This document shows, in pieces, positions 25,945 to 33,848 of a stretch of 57,295 bases of DNA (positions are counted from its first letter, which is position 1; every line of letters starts with the position of its first letter). The position numbers and the translations under genes are program-made. The notes under the pieces were generated by a model. That model was given only the letters and a program-made list of their open reading frames with translations. It was not told where the DNA came from and searched no databases. Origin of the DNA: an uncultured Gemmiger sp. (GTDB taxonomy: Bacteria; Bacillota; Clostridia; Oscillospirales; Ruminococcaceae). The stretch spans positions 1 to 57,295 of the forward strand of contig CAUEKL010000001.1 in assembly GCA_959018215.1 (NCBI GenBank), read 5' to 3'.

Positions 25945-26035
25945 GGAGACGTATCGAAGTGGTCGTAACGAGAACGACTCGAAATCGTTTTGTCCAGAGA
26001 TGGGCACGTGGGTTCGAATCCCACCGTCTCCGCCA
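25945..26035 (+). tRNA. tRNA-Ser(CGA), complete replacement copy carried by the element
   Basis: A complete 91-nt tRNA with encoded CCA. The acceptor stem is GGAGACG/CGTCTCC, the anticodon stem AACGA/TCGTT with loop CTCGAAA (anticodon CGA, reading UCG), then a long serine-type variable arm and the T-arm GTGGG-TTCGAAT-CCCAC. It differs from the split chromosomal tRNA in both stems, so it was brought in by an element. No well-placed promoter is seen directly before it; the host tRNA promoter at 25501 probably supplies it. The integrase gene lies 78 bp downstream in the opposite orientation. Confidence 0.93.
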
Positions 26036-26112
26036 GAAAACGGCGCTATGTCGAGGTTTATCGGCATAGCGCCGCTTTTTATTCTCCTGACGCCGACAGC
26101 ATTTTTCTTGCC

Positions 26113-27300
26113 TTACCACCGGCTTTCGGGAAGTTCTGCGGGCAGGGCCAGGGCTTTTTCCATTGTGGCGGCGCTCAGCTGTTTCGACTGGGAATCCAGA
26201 TGGGCGTAGATGTTCGCCGTGGTGGAGATGTCGCTGTGCCCCAGCCATTCCTGAATCTGCTTCATGGGTACCCCCTGTTTCAGCAGCAGGCTGGCACAGG
26301 AGTGGCGCAGATCGTGGAAGCGGATATGCCGCAGACCATGTGCTTTCAGGAGCTTTCCAAAATTCTCGGAAACTGCATTGGGAAGAATGAGATTGCCCAT
26401 CTCATCTACGAATAGATATCCTTTGTATTTTTTGTTATAGCAGTTTCCGCAGAGCCGCTCGTTGTATTCCTGCTGTTCCTTCAACTCCTTCAGCCGCTGG
26501 GCGAACCCCTCCACCAGTGGCAAAGTACGCAGGCTGGAACTGGTCTTGGCCCGGTCAGCCTGGATGAGAATGTGCTTGCCTTCAATATTCGCACTGGTAA
26601 CAATGTGCCGGATGGTCAGCGTTCCAGCCTCAAAGTCGATGGCGTCCCACCGCAGGCCCAGCACTTCGCTGCGGCGCAGTCCATAAAATGCCGCAAATAG
26701 GATGATTAGTTCCAGACGACTGCCTCGGGCCGCCTGAAATAACTCCTCCATCTCCTGGGCGGTATAGTAAGATGCCATATACTTCTGCAACTTTGGCCGC
26801 TCTACTTTGTCCACCGGGTTGCCGGGGATGAGGTCCAGCTTTACCGCATACTTCAAAGCCTTGTGCATGTTAGCATGCTGCTTGATCACGCTTGTGGCTT
26901 TGAGGGTCTCCAGCTCATGAAGGTAGAAGCTCTGGATATGGCTGGCTTTCAATCCTCCCAGCGTGATGCCGGTGGGTTCGAAGTACGGCACGATATGGTC
27001 CTTCACGTTGAAACAGTAGCTGGACCAAGTGGTTGGTTCCACAGAAGTTCGGATGATTTTCAGCCAGTAAAGCATATAATCGCTGAACAACATGTCCGGA
27101 CTTAGGTCGGTGGAACGATCGGGTGCAGGCGGGGTAAAGCTATGGCGGGCCTGCCGCAGCAGATCCTCGGCCTTTTTCTTGTTGCCTTTCACCGGCAGTC
27201 CGGTACCCTGCCATTTCTGCACCCGCTTGCCGTCGGGGCCTTTGTAGCTGAGCACAATGTAAAAATACCCGTTCTTTTCGGTGAGTCGACCAGATACCAT
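26113..27300 (-). CDS. int: Tyrosine-type site-specific integrase
   Basis: A 395-residue phage-type recombinase. An N-terminal AP2-like arm-binding domain (about 1-55, GRLTEKNGYFYIVLSY) and a SAM-like core-binding domain (about 70-165) precede the catalytic domain with Arg209 (YGLRRSEVLGL), HDLRH at 329-333, His355 (LGHSDISTT) and Tyr365. An inserted CGNC stretch near 284-287 may bind metal. ATG 27300 has AGGAGG seven nt upstream; ATG 27306 is too close to it. It would cut the CTCGAAA core and bind the ATCTTGCA arm repeats. Confidence 0.94.
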   Translation of the reverse strand: MVSGRLTEKNGYFYIVLSYKGPDGKRVQKWQGTGLPVKGNKKKAEDLLRQARHSFTPPAPDRSTDLSPDMLFSDYMLYWLKIIRTSVEPTTWSSYCFNVKDHIVPYFEPTGITLGGLKASHIQSFYLHELETLKATSVIKQHANMHKALKYAVKLDLIPGNPVDKVERPKLQKYMASYYTAQEMEELFQAARGSRLELIILFAAFYGLRRSEVLGLRWDAIDFEAGTLTIRHIVTSANIEGKHILIQADRAKTSSSLRTLPLVEGFAQRLKELKEQQEYNERLCGNCYNKKYKGYLFVDEMGNLILPNAVSENFGKLLKAHGLRHIRFHDLRHSCASLLLKQGVPMKQIQEWLGHSDISTTANIYAHLDSQSKQLSAATMEKALALPAELPESRW

Positions 27301-27467
27301 GGACATTCCTCCTTTGTTTGGTTGATGGTATTCTCCGGGTCCGACACAAGAATACCCGGAAGTTGTCTCGAAAGCTATTCACAAAACTGCACAAGGTCAC
27401 GCGCCTGGAATGGGTACACATCCACCAGATTACCCGCGCCGATTCGTCCGGCGCGAGTGTTTTGGCT
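27301..27467. other. Intergenic region between integrase and relaxase genes, possible oriT
   Basis: This contains CCGGGT...ACCCGG and GCGCC...GGCGC inverted repeats and an isolated TCTCGAAA similar to the integration core. Its position next to the relaxase gene makes it a candidate origin of transfer, but no known nic site was recognised. Confidence 0.3.
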
Positions 27468-28841
27468 TTAGCGGATTCGGTCTTTGTTCCGGTGTTTCTG
27501 GCGTGACTTGTCCCGCTCCTGCTGGCGGCGGTATTCCTCCCGGCAGGCGGCGGTCTTTTCCACCTTCTCGATGATACGTTTGGCGGCTGCATCCTCTTTG
27601 CGCAGGGCGGCGATTTGACGGTTCAGTTCCGCCCGCCGCTGGGCTGCCCCGGGCGGTGGCTCCTTCCACCGCAGCTGCCGGGCGCAGTCCGCCCGTTCTT
27701 GGCAAAGGGCGGTGATTTGTCCCGCCAATGTTTCCTGGTGGGCTTTTACCTCCGCCACCGTGGAAAAGCCCCGCCGACTGGTCAGGTGCAGTTCCTCCAG
27801 CGTCTTGTCGACGTCCCGCCACAGAGCATTGATCTCCGGCCAGTTCACCCGGGGCGCGGGCCGTTTCGGGTAGATGCCCAGCTGGTAGCAGTAGTAGAGA
27901 TACAGCCGGAACAGGCTGCTCTTTTGATGGGTGAACAGCCCTCGGCACCGATATCGCCGTGCGGGCGGATGATATGCGGGCCGGGGCCGCAGGCTATACT
28001 TGGGGTTGAAGTTCAGATCATAGAAGTGGAGGCCGTACCGGGCAAAGTTTTTGGCCAGCGCCCGCTCCAGGGCGGGCCAGTCGTATTCCGCTCCCAGTCG
28101 GTACACCCGCACCGCCCGGCCGCCGTCCAGCGAACGGAGGGTGGCGTATTTGCGCCCCTCCTCCCGCCGCCAGAGATACCCCTGCTGCCGCAGCACCCGG
28201 GCGAAGTCCCGCTCGGTGCTGGTCTGGGTCAGGGCCTTGCGGATGGCCTGACGCATCGCCTCATACCGGGTCTGGCCCGTGCCCTCGTAGAGAGGCCGGG
28301 GCTTTTTGCCGCCGGGCTGCCGGATAACCGACAGGGCGTGCTCCCGGCAAAGCTGATCGGACACCCGGCGCATCTCCCGGTATTGATCTCGGCGCTGCTC
28401 GTACTTCTTGCCGTCCACATAGGACACCGCATTGATGACGAAGTGGTTGTGCAGGCAGCCAGTGTTCAGATGGGTGGCCACCAGCACCTGAAATCGCCCG
28501 CCCCACACCCGGCGGGCCAGCTCTACCCCGATGGAGTGGCACTGCTCCGGAGTCACCTCTCCAGGCTTGAAACTCTGGTAGGCGTGCATTGCCACCACTC
28601 CTTCGGTCTTGCCGAACTGCTCCTGCACCGCCCACATCTCCGCCCAGGCGGTCCCCGGACGGCAGTGGACGCCGCTCACCAGCTGGGCCGTTTCCCGCAG
28701 GGTGGTTTTGGCGTCGTTCTCCGCGTAGTGCAGCGCCTGGGCCAGACCGCTGTACTCGGTCTTGTCCGGGTTGGCGGCGTAGTCCACCACCCGGCGCAGG
28801 CTGTCCCGCACCGGCCAGATTTTAGTGGTCGCCAGAGGCAT
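27468..28841 (-). CDS. MOBP/VirD2-type relaxase
   Basis: A 457-residue mobilization nuclease. The N-terminal domain has a candidate catalytic Tyr in the NPDKTEY region (about residues 24-30) and the metal-binding histidine triad H124, H131 and H133 (HLNTGCLHNHF). The C-terminal part (about 340-457) is charged and helical, likely coiled coil. It would nick the element's oriT and lead the strand to a recipient through another element's channel. It overlaps the mobC-like gene by 20 nt. Confidence 0.9.
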   Translation of the reverse strand: MPLATTKIWPVRDSLRRVVDYAANPDKTEYSGLAQALHYAENDAKTTLRETAQLVSGVHCRPGTAWAEMWAVQEQFGKTEGVVAMHAYQSFKPGEVTPEQCHSIGVELARRVWGGRFQVLVATHLNTGCLHNHFVINAVSYVDGKKYEQRRDQYREMRRVSDQLCREHALSVIRQPGGKKPRPLYEGTGQTRYEAMRQAIRKALTQTSTERDFARVLRQQGYLWRREEGRKYATLRSLDGGRAVRVYRLGAEYDWPALERALAKNFARYGLHFYDLNFNPKYSLRPRPAYHPPARRYRCRGLFTHQKSSLFRLYLYYCYQLGIYPKRPAPRVNWPEINALWRDVDKTLEELHLTSRRGFSTVAEVKAHQETLAGQITALCQERADCARQLRWKEPPPGAAQRRAELNRQIAALRKEDAAAKRIIEKVEKTAACREEYRRQQERDKSRQKHRNKDRIR

Positions 28842-29118
28842 CCTCCTTCCGCAAGAGGCTGTCCAGCAGCCCTTCCCGGCAGCGGCGGTACTCTTCCGCC
28901 AGAGGCGGATCCAACCGGGCCAGCTGATCGGTCAGGTTGTCCATCCAGGTCAGGTAGCTAAAAAACGCCTGGGGCGGGTGGAACCGTGGCTCATGCCCCA
29001 GCGCCCGCTGGCGCATATATTCTGACAGGGTCAGCCCACACCGGCCGGCCGCTGTTTGGATTCGTTGTTTCTCGGCGGGGCTCACCCGCACATTGAGGCC
29101 CACGCTTCTTGTTCTCAC
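28822..29118 (-). CDS. MobC-like relaxosome accessory protein
   Basis: A 98-residue protein. The N-terminal ribbon-helix-helix-like segment (VGLNVRVSPAEKQRI) is followed by the helical RCGLTLSEYMRQRALG typical of MobC proteins that help the relaxase open oriT. GTG 29118 is the start: GGAGG lies seven nt upstream and the codon overlaps the stop of the preceding ATPase gene (GTGA). Gene order RepA-like ATPase, MobC, relaxase is common in Firmicute mobilizable elements. Confidence 0.82.
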   Translation of the reverse strand: MRTRSVGLNVRVSPAEKQRIQTAAGRCGLTLSEYMRQRALGHEPRFHPPQAFFSYLTWMDNLTDQLARLDPPLAEEYRRCREGLLDSLLRKEDASGDH

Positions 29119-30293
29119 AGGGCCACCTCCGCATGGGGGTTCGGGGTGCTCCCCGTACTGGCCGCGGCTGCGGCGGCGAAGGGTTGCCCGGTGGCAACAC
29201 AAAGCCCATGCTTGTTACCCTGAAGCGCCTCCTGTGACGATGATGACGATGGTGACGATGATTCCGACATATCCACGGCGGGGTCGGGTATATCGTATGT
29301 ATCGTCATTTGCGTCATCACCGTCATACCAGAGGCGAAGCTGCCGGGCGCTGGCGGTGCGGTGGCTCTCGCAACGGATACCCAGGGGCGCCAGATCGGTG
29401 GGGTAAAATTCCACCAGTTTGCGGGTCAGCTGGTTGGGCTGAACATCGGTGATGCCGGCAGCGGCCAGAAGTTCGGTGGCAGTGCCCTGCCAGAATTTCT
29501 GATGCTTTACAAAGTCGGCCACCGCCCACACACAAGCGGGCACGGCTTTGCGGGCCATCTGTTCGGCACTTTCTTCCTCGACCAGCCCCCAGATGCATCC
29601 CTCGCTTTGCAGGTGCAAGGTGCGACTGTCCATGTCCCGACCGGTCACCAGCAGACGGGCAGCGTTGCTCATCCGCTGGCGTTGCAGCAGCCAGATGGTG
29701 TCAGCAGCGCCCATCAGTCCGTTGGAGCCGGAAATCTGCTGGAACGGGTCGGAAGCGCCCTGTTTGCGCAGATGATGAACCAGCAGCAGGGCAATATTGT
29801 GTCGGTCGGCCAGATTTTTCAGCACGCTCATGTCTTGATAATCACTGGCGTAGGTGCCGGTGGTCGGCTCGGCCTCCCGGACCTTTTGTAGCGTGTCGAT
29901 GATGACCAGACCCGTTTCGGGGCGCTGGGTCAGAAAGGTTTCGATCTGCCGCTCCAGCCCCTGACCGATGGTCTCACAGGCGGTCTGAAAGTAGAGCCGG
30001 TCGGGAGTGACATCCTCGGTTAGGCGGAACAGGCGGTTCTGGATGCGGGCATATGTATCTTCCAAACACAGATACAACACCGTCTGGGCAGGGATGGTAC
30101 GTCCCCAGAATTCGCTGCCCTGGGACAGCTGCAGGCTCAGCCACAGGCAGAGCCAACTTTTGCCGCTTTTGCTGGCGCCGGCCAGCAGCGCCAGCCCGGC
30201 AGGCAGCAGGTCGGGAATGAGCCACCGCACCGGCGGCAGTGGGGTGGACAGCAAGGTTTGTGCATCAATAGGTTCGAATTTCGTCAAAAGCAT
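29115..30293 (-). CDS. RepA-like AAA ATPase / hexameric helicase
   Basis: A 392-residue RecA-fold ATPase of the plasmid RepA helicase type. The Walker A motif GASKSGKS is at 39-46, a Walker B region LVIIDTLQ near 128-135, and LLLVHHLRKQG near 170 resembles the sensor strand. A Ser-rich, low-complexity tail (SESSSPSSSSSQ) follows the ATPase core. It may replicate or unwind the excised circular form. The iteron-like array at 30827-30942 is the natural candidate origin. AAAGGAG precedes ATG 30293. Confidence 0.85.
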   Translation of the reverse strand: MLLTKFEPIDAQTLLSTPLPPVRWLIPDLLPAGLALLAGASKSGKSWLCLWLSLQLSQGSEFWGRTIPAQTVLYLCLEDTYARIQNRLFRLTEDVTPDRLYFQTACETIGQGLERQIETFLTQRPETGLVIIDTLQKVREAEPTTGTYASDYQDMSVLKNLADRHNIALLLVHHLRKQGASDPFQQISGSNGLMGAADTIWLLQRQRMSNAARLLVTGRDMDSRTLHLQSEGCIWGLVEEESAEQMARKAVPACVWAVADFVKHQKFWQGTATELLAAAGITDVQPNQLTRKLVEFYPTDLAPLGIRCESHRTASARQLRLWYDGDDANDDTYDIPDPAVDMSESSSPSSSSSQEALQGNKHGLCVATGQPFAAAAAASTGSTPNPHAEVAL

Positions 30294-30469
30294 TTCTCCT
30301 TTTCAGTTGGTTTGATTGGATGAGGCCGATACGGCCACAGCGGCCCCAAACAGGCCCGCAAAACGGCCTTGGCCCCGGCGCGGGGGAAAACGCCCGCACC
30401 GCCTGTCAGCCCCCGCACAGGGCGAACACCGGGCGGACAGCGGCGAGGGGCGCTCTGCGGCGCAAAGGG

Positions 30470-30712
30470 TCAGGAGCCGGCGGCCCGGGCGGCGGGTTGC
30501 ACGCCGTTCTCCACCACATAGCGGATCACGTTGATCTTGGGGATCTTGTAGGCGTTGCCCAGCTTCAGCCCCCGGATGCTGCCGTCTGTTAGCAGGTCGT
30601 AGGCCGCATGGCGGCTGATGCCCAGCATGACCTGCAGCTGGCGCACCGTCACGATGTCGGGATAGTCGGCGAATAACAGTTTGTAAAGGATTTGGATGTC
30701 AAAATTCTTCAT
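30470..30712 (-). CDS. Small helix-turn-helix DNA-binding protein (excisionase-like)
   Basis: An 80-residue protein with an HTH_17/MerR-like fold (VTVRQLQVMLGISRHAAYDLLTDG, about residues 21-44, written here in two parts by function: recognition helix then wing at SIRGLKLGNAYKIPK). Such proteins act as excisionases or as replication/copy-control regulators on mobile elements. It lies directly downstream, on the opposite strand sense, of the iteron-like array and upstream of the RepA-like gene. Confidence 0.8.
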   Translation of the reverse strand: MKNFDIQILYKLLFADYPDIVTVRQLQVMLGISRHAAYDLLTDGSIRGLKLGNAYKIPKINVIRYVVENGVQPAARAAGS

Positions 30713-31420
30713 CGATCACCTGCTCTCAAAGGTTTTTTGCGGCACGAAATGCACGTCTGGGCGGATAAACGGACAACGGACGCCAGCCGAAAGCGGCGGT
30801 ACCCCTCCTTTCTATGTGGTGGCTATGGGTTCCTTATGTAGGGGTCCTTGCTATGCGTAGGATAGGATTCTGGGATTCCTTATGCAGGGTTCCTTGTTTC
30901 GAACATGACGGTATTCCAGGGTTCCTTATGTGGGATTCCTTGTGCGGCGAATGGATAAATTTGACCTATCAAAAAGCCTGTCGTGTAGCTTATACGAACA
31001 ATTTGTCTTCGGGTAAAATAACAAGCGCATCTGACTCACAAACCTTGTAAAACCGCTAAAAACGGTGCTTGAAACAGCAAATCTACGACCTCAAAGCGTT
31101 TCGAAAATACAGTTTGTGATACATCCAGGATACAACGCAGAGAATGGACTGAAATGTTGTCAGGACCTCTCACTCTTGCGCTTTTGGCGCATCCGGCGTA
31201 TGCTTTTATTACAGTTCCGTTGTTTGTAATCCGTAGTCGTGTTGCGTTTTTTGCAAAGCAAAATCGAATATGGTGAAAGCCCCCTTTCTTCTGCATGAAC
31301 GAGCAAACATAACCTAAGTAGCGTGTTTTATGTTGCTCTCTTACTAAAAGGAGAAATCTGGGGTGCAAAACGGAACCATTTTTGAAAAAATGCAAGATTT
31401 TTTTGAAAAGAGGTGGAGTC
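30713..31420. other. Regulatory or origin region without a gene
   Basis: About 700 bp with no convincing gene. The left part holds the iteron-like array (30827-30942). The right part is AT-rich and contains a palindrome TTTTGCAAAGCAAAA (31249-31263) and GCGCATCCGGCGTATGC at about 31187. A short repeat-rich, AT-rich stretch next to a RepA-like gene fits a replication origin. Confidence 0.5.
30827..30942 (+). repeat. Iteron-like direct repeats
   Basis: Three copies of about 24 bp at 30827-30850, 30872-30896 and 30919-30942. Each is a doublet of GGG(A)TTCCTTATG and GGG(A)TTCCTTG. The copies start 45 and 47 bp apart, roughly four and a half helical turns. They resemble Rep-protein iterons or operator arrays. 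Confidence 0.75.
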
Positions 31421-32263
31421 ATGGCGTATTTGTCTGATGACGAACTTCTGGATACTGAGGTCGGCTTCACCGGATGGGACGATGGGACAGGCGCTGGGCC
31501 GGGGGAAACGCTGGAACAGGCGCTTGCAGAAGAACGTCTGGCCGACCTGGAAAGCGAACTGGAGCAGGACGAACATCCCATCGACTATGATGCCGAACTG
31601 GAGGACGAGGAAGAAGAAGCTGCCCCGGTCAGTGATAAGCGGCTCAAACGGGAAATGCGAGCCGAGGCCATACGGCGGCTGGAGGAAGCAGCACGCACGG
31701 AGAAGGATTTCCGGGACGTGGTGGAGGAATGGAACAAGCTGGACCGGAACCGGGAGCGCCGGGAACGGGACCACGAAAACCTTCGTGGGGATGTGCCGCT
31801 GGAATATCAGGCAGTTCCGGAACCCAAGCTTATTCCTTGCTGGATGAACAACCCCACATACCGGCAGCTGATGGCCGGGAACTTTCTGGACATCCTGTTT
31901 GACTGCCCCTATGAGATGCATAATCTGACAGCTGATGCCTTTATTTCTCGCATGGTGGAGGAATTGAGCGAGGAACATAAGGAGGTTCTATATTTCCTCT
32001 CTTTGCGCCTGTACAGCTCTACCCAGCTTGCCGCTGTGCGAGGGCAGTCTGACCGCAATATCCGCAAACTGCGGAAAACCATCCACAAGAAATTACAGCG
32101 CCAGATGTATGAGCATCTGTGCAGAAAACCGGAAAATGGCCTAACCTTGCGGGAACGCCGGTTTCTGGAAGAATACTCGGTGATTGCCAAGAAGCAGGGT
32201 AAGGACACCGTGATACGACGGGAGAACAAGACCAAACGCAGAAAAAAGAAAAACCGCCCCTGA
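31421..32263 (+). CDS. Sigma-factor-like helix-turn-helix protein of mobile elements
   Basis: A 280-residue protein. The N-terminal half is very acidic (runs of Glu/Asp, about 15-75) then charged helical. Residues about 175-230 resemble sigma region 4 (EELSEEHKEVLYFLSLRL followed by STQLAAVRGQSDRNIRKLRK), a typical promoter-binding HTH. The tail is strongly basic (KTKRRKKKN). ATG 31421 is preceded by GAGGTGG. It may regulate transcription of element genes; a true sigma function is unproven since region 2 is not recognisable. Confidence 0.65.
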   Translation: MAYLSDDELLDTEVGFTGWDDGTGAGPGETLEQALAEERLADLESELEQDEHPIDYDAELEDEEEEAAPVSDKRLKREMRAEAIRRLEEAARTEKDFRDVVEEWNKLDRNRERRERDHENLRGDVPLEYQAVPEPKLIPCWMNNPTYRQLMAGNFLDILFDCPYEMHNLTADAFISRMVEELSEEHKEVLYFLSLRLYSSTQLAAVRGQSDRNIRKLRKTIHKKLQRQMYEHLCRKPENGLTLRERRFLEEYSVIAKKQGKDTVIRRENKTKRRKKKNRP

Positions 32264-32294
32264 TGGCAGGGACGATGGAACAGAGAGGGCATGT

Positions 32295-33221
32295 ATGATG
32301 AAAAATTTATTTGAGCAGTCCCGTTCCCATTGGGTGCGGTACGACCATTATGAGCTGAAAACAGCCGGGGACGGAAAGCGGTATATTACCCCCGGCAAAA
32401 ATGCAAAGCCGGATGTTTACAATCCGCTGAAAGAGGTCCCGGGCATTGTGCTGGAAGCACTGAATGTGGGGATGCTGCTGATGGGGCGCAAACCGGAGGC
32501 AGAGGTGGAAAAGGCGGTGATGGAGTTTGTTACCCGGTACGGCCTGCTAGGATTGATGACCGCCCTGCCTACCACCCCATCTTTTATGGACTATGAGGCG
32601 GTATACCTGCCGAAAAACCACTTCATCAAGGAAGAATCCATGGCAACGGACAAATACCTGTCCCTGTTTTACCCCTTTGGCCAGCTGGATTTGGTGAAGA
32701 AAAACATAGAATCTACTTGGAGTGTGTCTGGTGACTGGATGATGGTTGCCCTGACCATGACTTTCATGGACGAGCCGATGGCAAAAAACATGAGCTTCCA
32801 GCGAGAGTATGCGGAACCCTACGACTGGGTTGCCCAGCAGTTCAAAGACTGGGCCTTTACGCTGACCAGCGCCATTTTGTACTACAATGACTATGATTCC
32901 ATCGACGAGGATACACGGGAATTGTACCGCAAGGCCATGTCTGCGTTCGGAGGGATCGCCCCCAGCTATCACATTGAGCTGTTGGATAAGCCTACCATCT
33001 ATTGGGATTTCCATTCCCTTCTGCTGGGTATTCAGATGATGCTTAGCTTCATGCTGGTGGACAGTGACCAACCCCTACGCCTATGCAAGCACTGTCAGAA
33101 GGTGTTCCTGGGTAACAGGTCTAACGCCGTCTTTTGCAGCCTACGGTGCAAAAATCAGCACAATGTCTACAAGAGCCGAGGAAAGAACCAGACGGATGGA
33201 GGAGTCGAGAAAATGAGGTGA
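32295..33221 (+). CDS. Hypothetical protein with C-terminal zinc ribbon (DUF6076-like)
   Basis: A 308-residue soluble protein with no recognised enzymatic motif. The C-terminus has a four-Cys zinc-ribbon-like segment (CKHCQKVF, then CSLRCKNQ, about residues 263-292) like the CGNR-type and DUF6076 proteins found on Firmicute mobile elements. It starts 31 nt after the sigma-like gene, with GAGAGGG before ATG 32295 (ATG 32298 is an alternative), so the two are probably an operon. Function unknown; nucleic acid binding is likely from the zinc ribbon. Confidence 0.7.
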   Translation: MMKNLFEQSRSHWVRYDHYELKTAGDGKRYITPGKNAKPDVYNPLKEVPGIVLEALNVGMLLMGRKPEAEVEKAVMEFVTRYGLLGLMTALPTTPSFMDYEAVYLPKNHFIKEESMATDKYLSLFYPFGQLDLVKKNIESTWSVSGDWMMVALTMTFMDEPMAKNMSFQREYAEPYDWVAQQFKDWAFTLTSAILYYNDYDSIDEDTRELYRKAMSAFGGIAPSYHIELLDKPTIYWDFHSLLLGIQMMLSFMLVDSDQPLRLCKHCQKVFLGNRSNAVFCSLRCKNQHNVYKSRGKNQTDGGVEKMR

Positions 33222-33375
33222 AAACAGACTGTTGATGGAAACGGCTACCCCAGAAGCTACACAGAAAACAAGGACTCTTCCAATAATTGTATTAAGCGCT
33301 GGAAGGGTAAGTGCATTTTTATTCTTCAATTAAAGAGAATTTTTGAAAATTTCTGTTAAAATCACAAGGTTTTTA

Positions 33376-33714
33376 TTATAGAATCAAAAAGCAATAAGCG
33401 TTCAGTTTTGCTATGGTGATGCCGTGGTTGCCAGGCAGTTGATATTCCACGCTGTCCCGAAAATCAAGTAAGGCCCAAAAGGCCATCTCGTATGCGGGAT
33501 TTCCGTTTGACAGCCAGTCGGCATTGCAAGCAACCCTTTCACTGTTGCGAAAAATGCGCCCTGCCAGAACGAAGCGATGAAGAAGATGGTCAACAATTGC
33601 TTCTTGGCCACGATACCAGAGATAGAGCTGGCGAATGAGCAGTGCTTTATAGTGGTAGATCAGATCAAGAAGATCATCCGGGGGAATACCGGAAGAAGGT
33701 AAGGGGCAAATCAT
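33376..33714 (-). CDS. Small hypothetical protein, possibly a winged-helix (DUF5697-like)
   Basis: A 112-residue protein whose residues 14-66 (LLDLIYHYKALLIRQLY ... HRFVLAGRIFRNSERV) look like a winged-helix seen in small proteins of Firmicute conjugative elements. AAAGGAG lies 6 nt before ATG 33714, which supports translation. It sits alone and antisense to the previous pair. The function is not known. Confidence 0.55.
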   Translation of the reverse strand: MICPLPSSGIPPDDLLDLIYHYKALLIRQLYLWYRGQEAIVDHLLHRFVLAGRIFRNSERVACNADWLSNGNPAYEMAFWALLDFRDSVEYQLPGNHGITIAKLNAYCFLIL

Positions 33715-33809
33715 GAGAAACTCCTTTCCCTTGTGAAGGACGAACAGAATGCGTATTACGCACGTATTGGAACCGTAAATGAAGCGTGTACCGTGCGTAT
33801 AAAACAGAA

Positions 33810-33836
33810 CGGCCCGGCGGGTTTGTCGCCGGGCCG
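33810..33836 (-). terminator. Terminator of the truncated adhesin gene
   Basis: CGGCCCGGC (33810-33818) pairs with GCCGGGCCG (33828-33836); the minus-strand product ends in a TTCTGTTTT run. Confidence 0.75.
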
Positions 33837-33848
33837 CTTATTATGGGG

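Noticed and set aside
25565..26035. CRISPR-like reading of the 190-bp periodic repeats
   Set aside because: The repeat units contain tRNA halves and arm sites, there are no short regular repeats with unique spacers, and no cas gene is nearby.
27367..27374. TCTCGAAA beside the integrase as another integration core
   Set aside because: No tRNA-like stem sequence flanks it and no arm repeats are near, so an 8-base match is likely chance.
30316..30592. Short plus-strand frames between the RepA-like gene and the HTH gene
   Set aside because: Compositionally biased Arg/Pro/Gly products with no ribosome site, partly antisense to the HTH gene.
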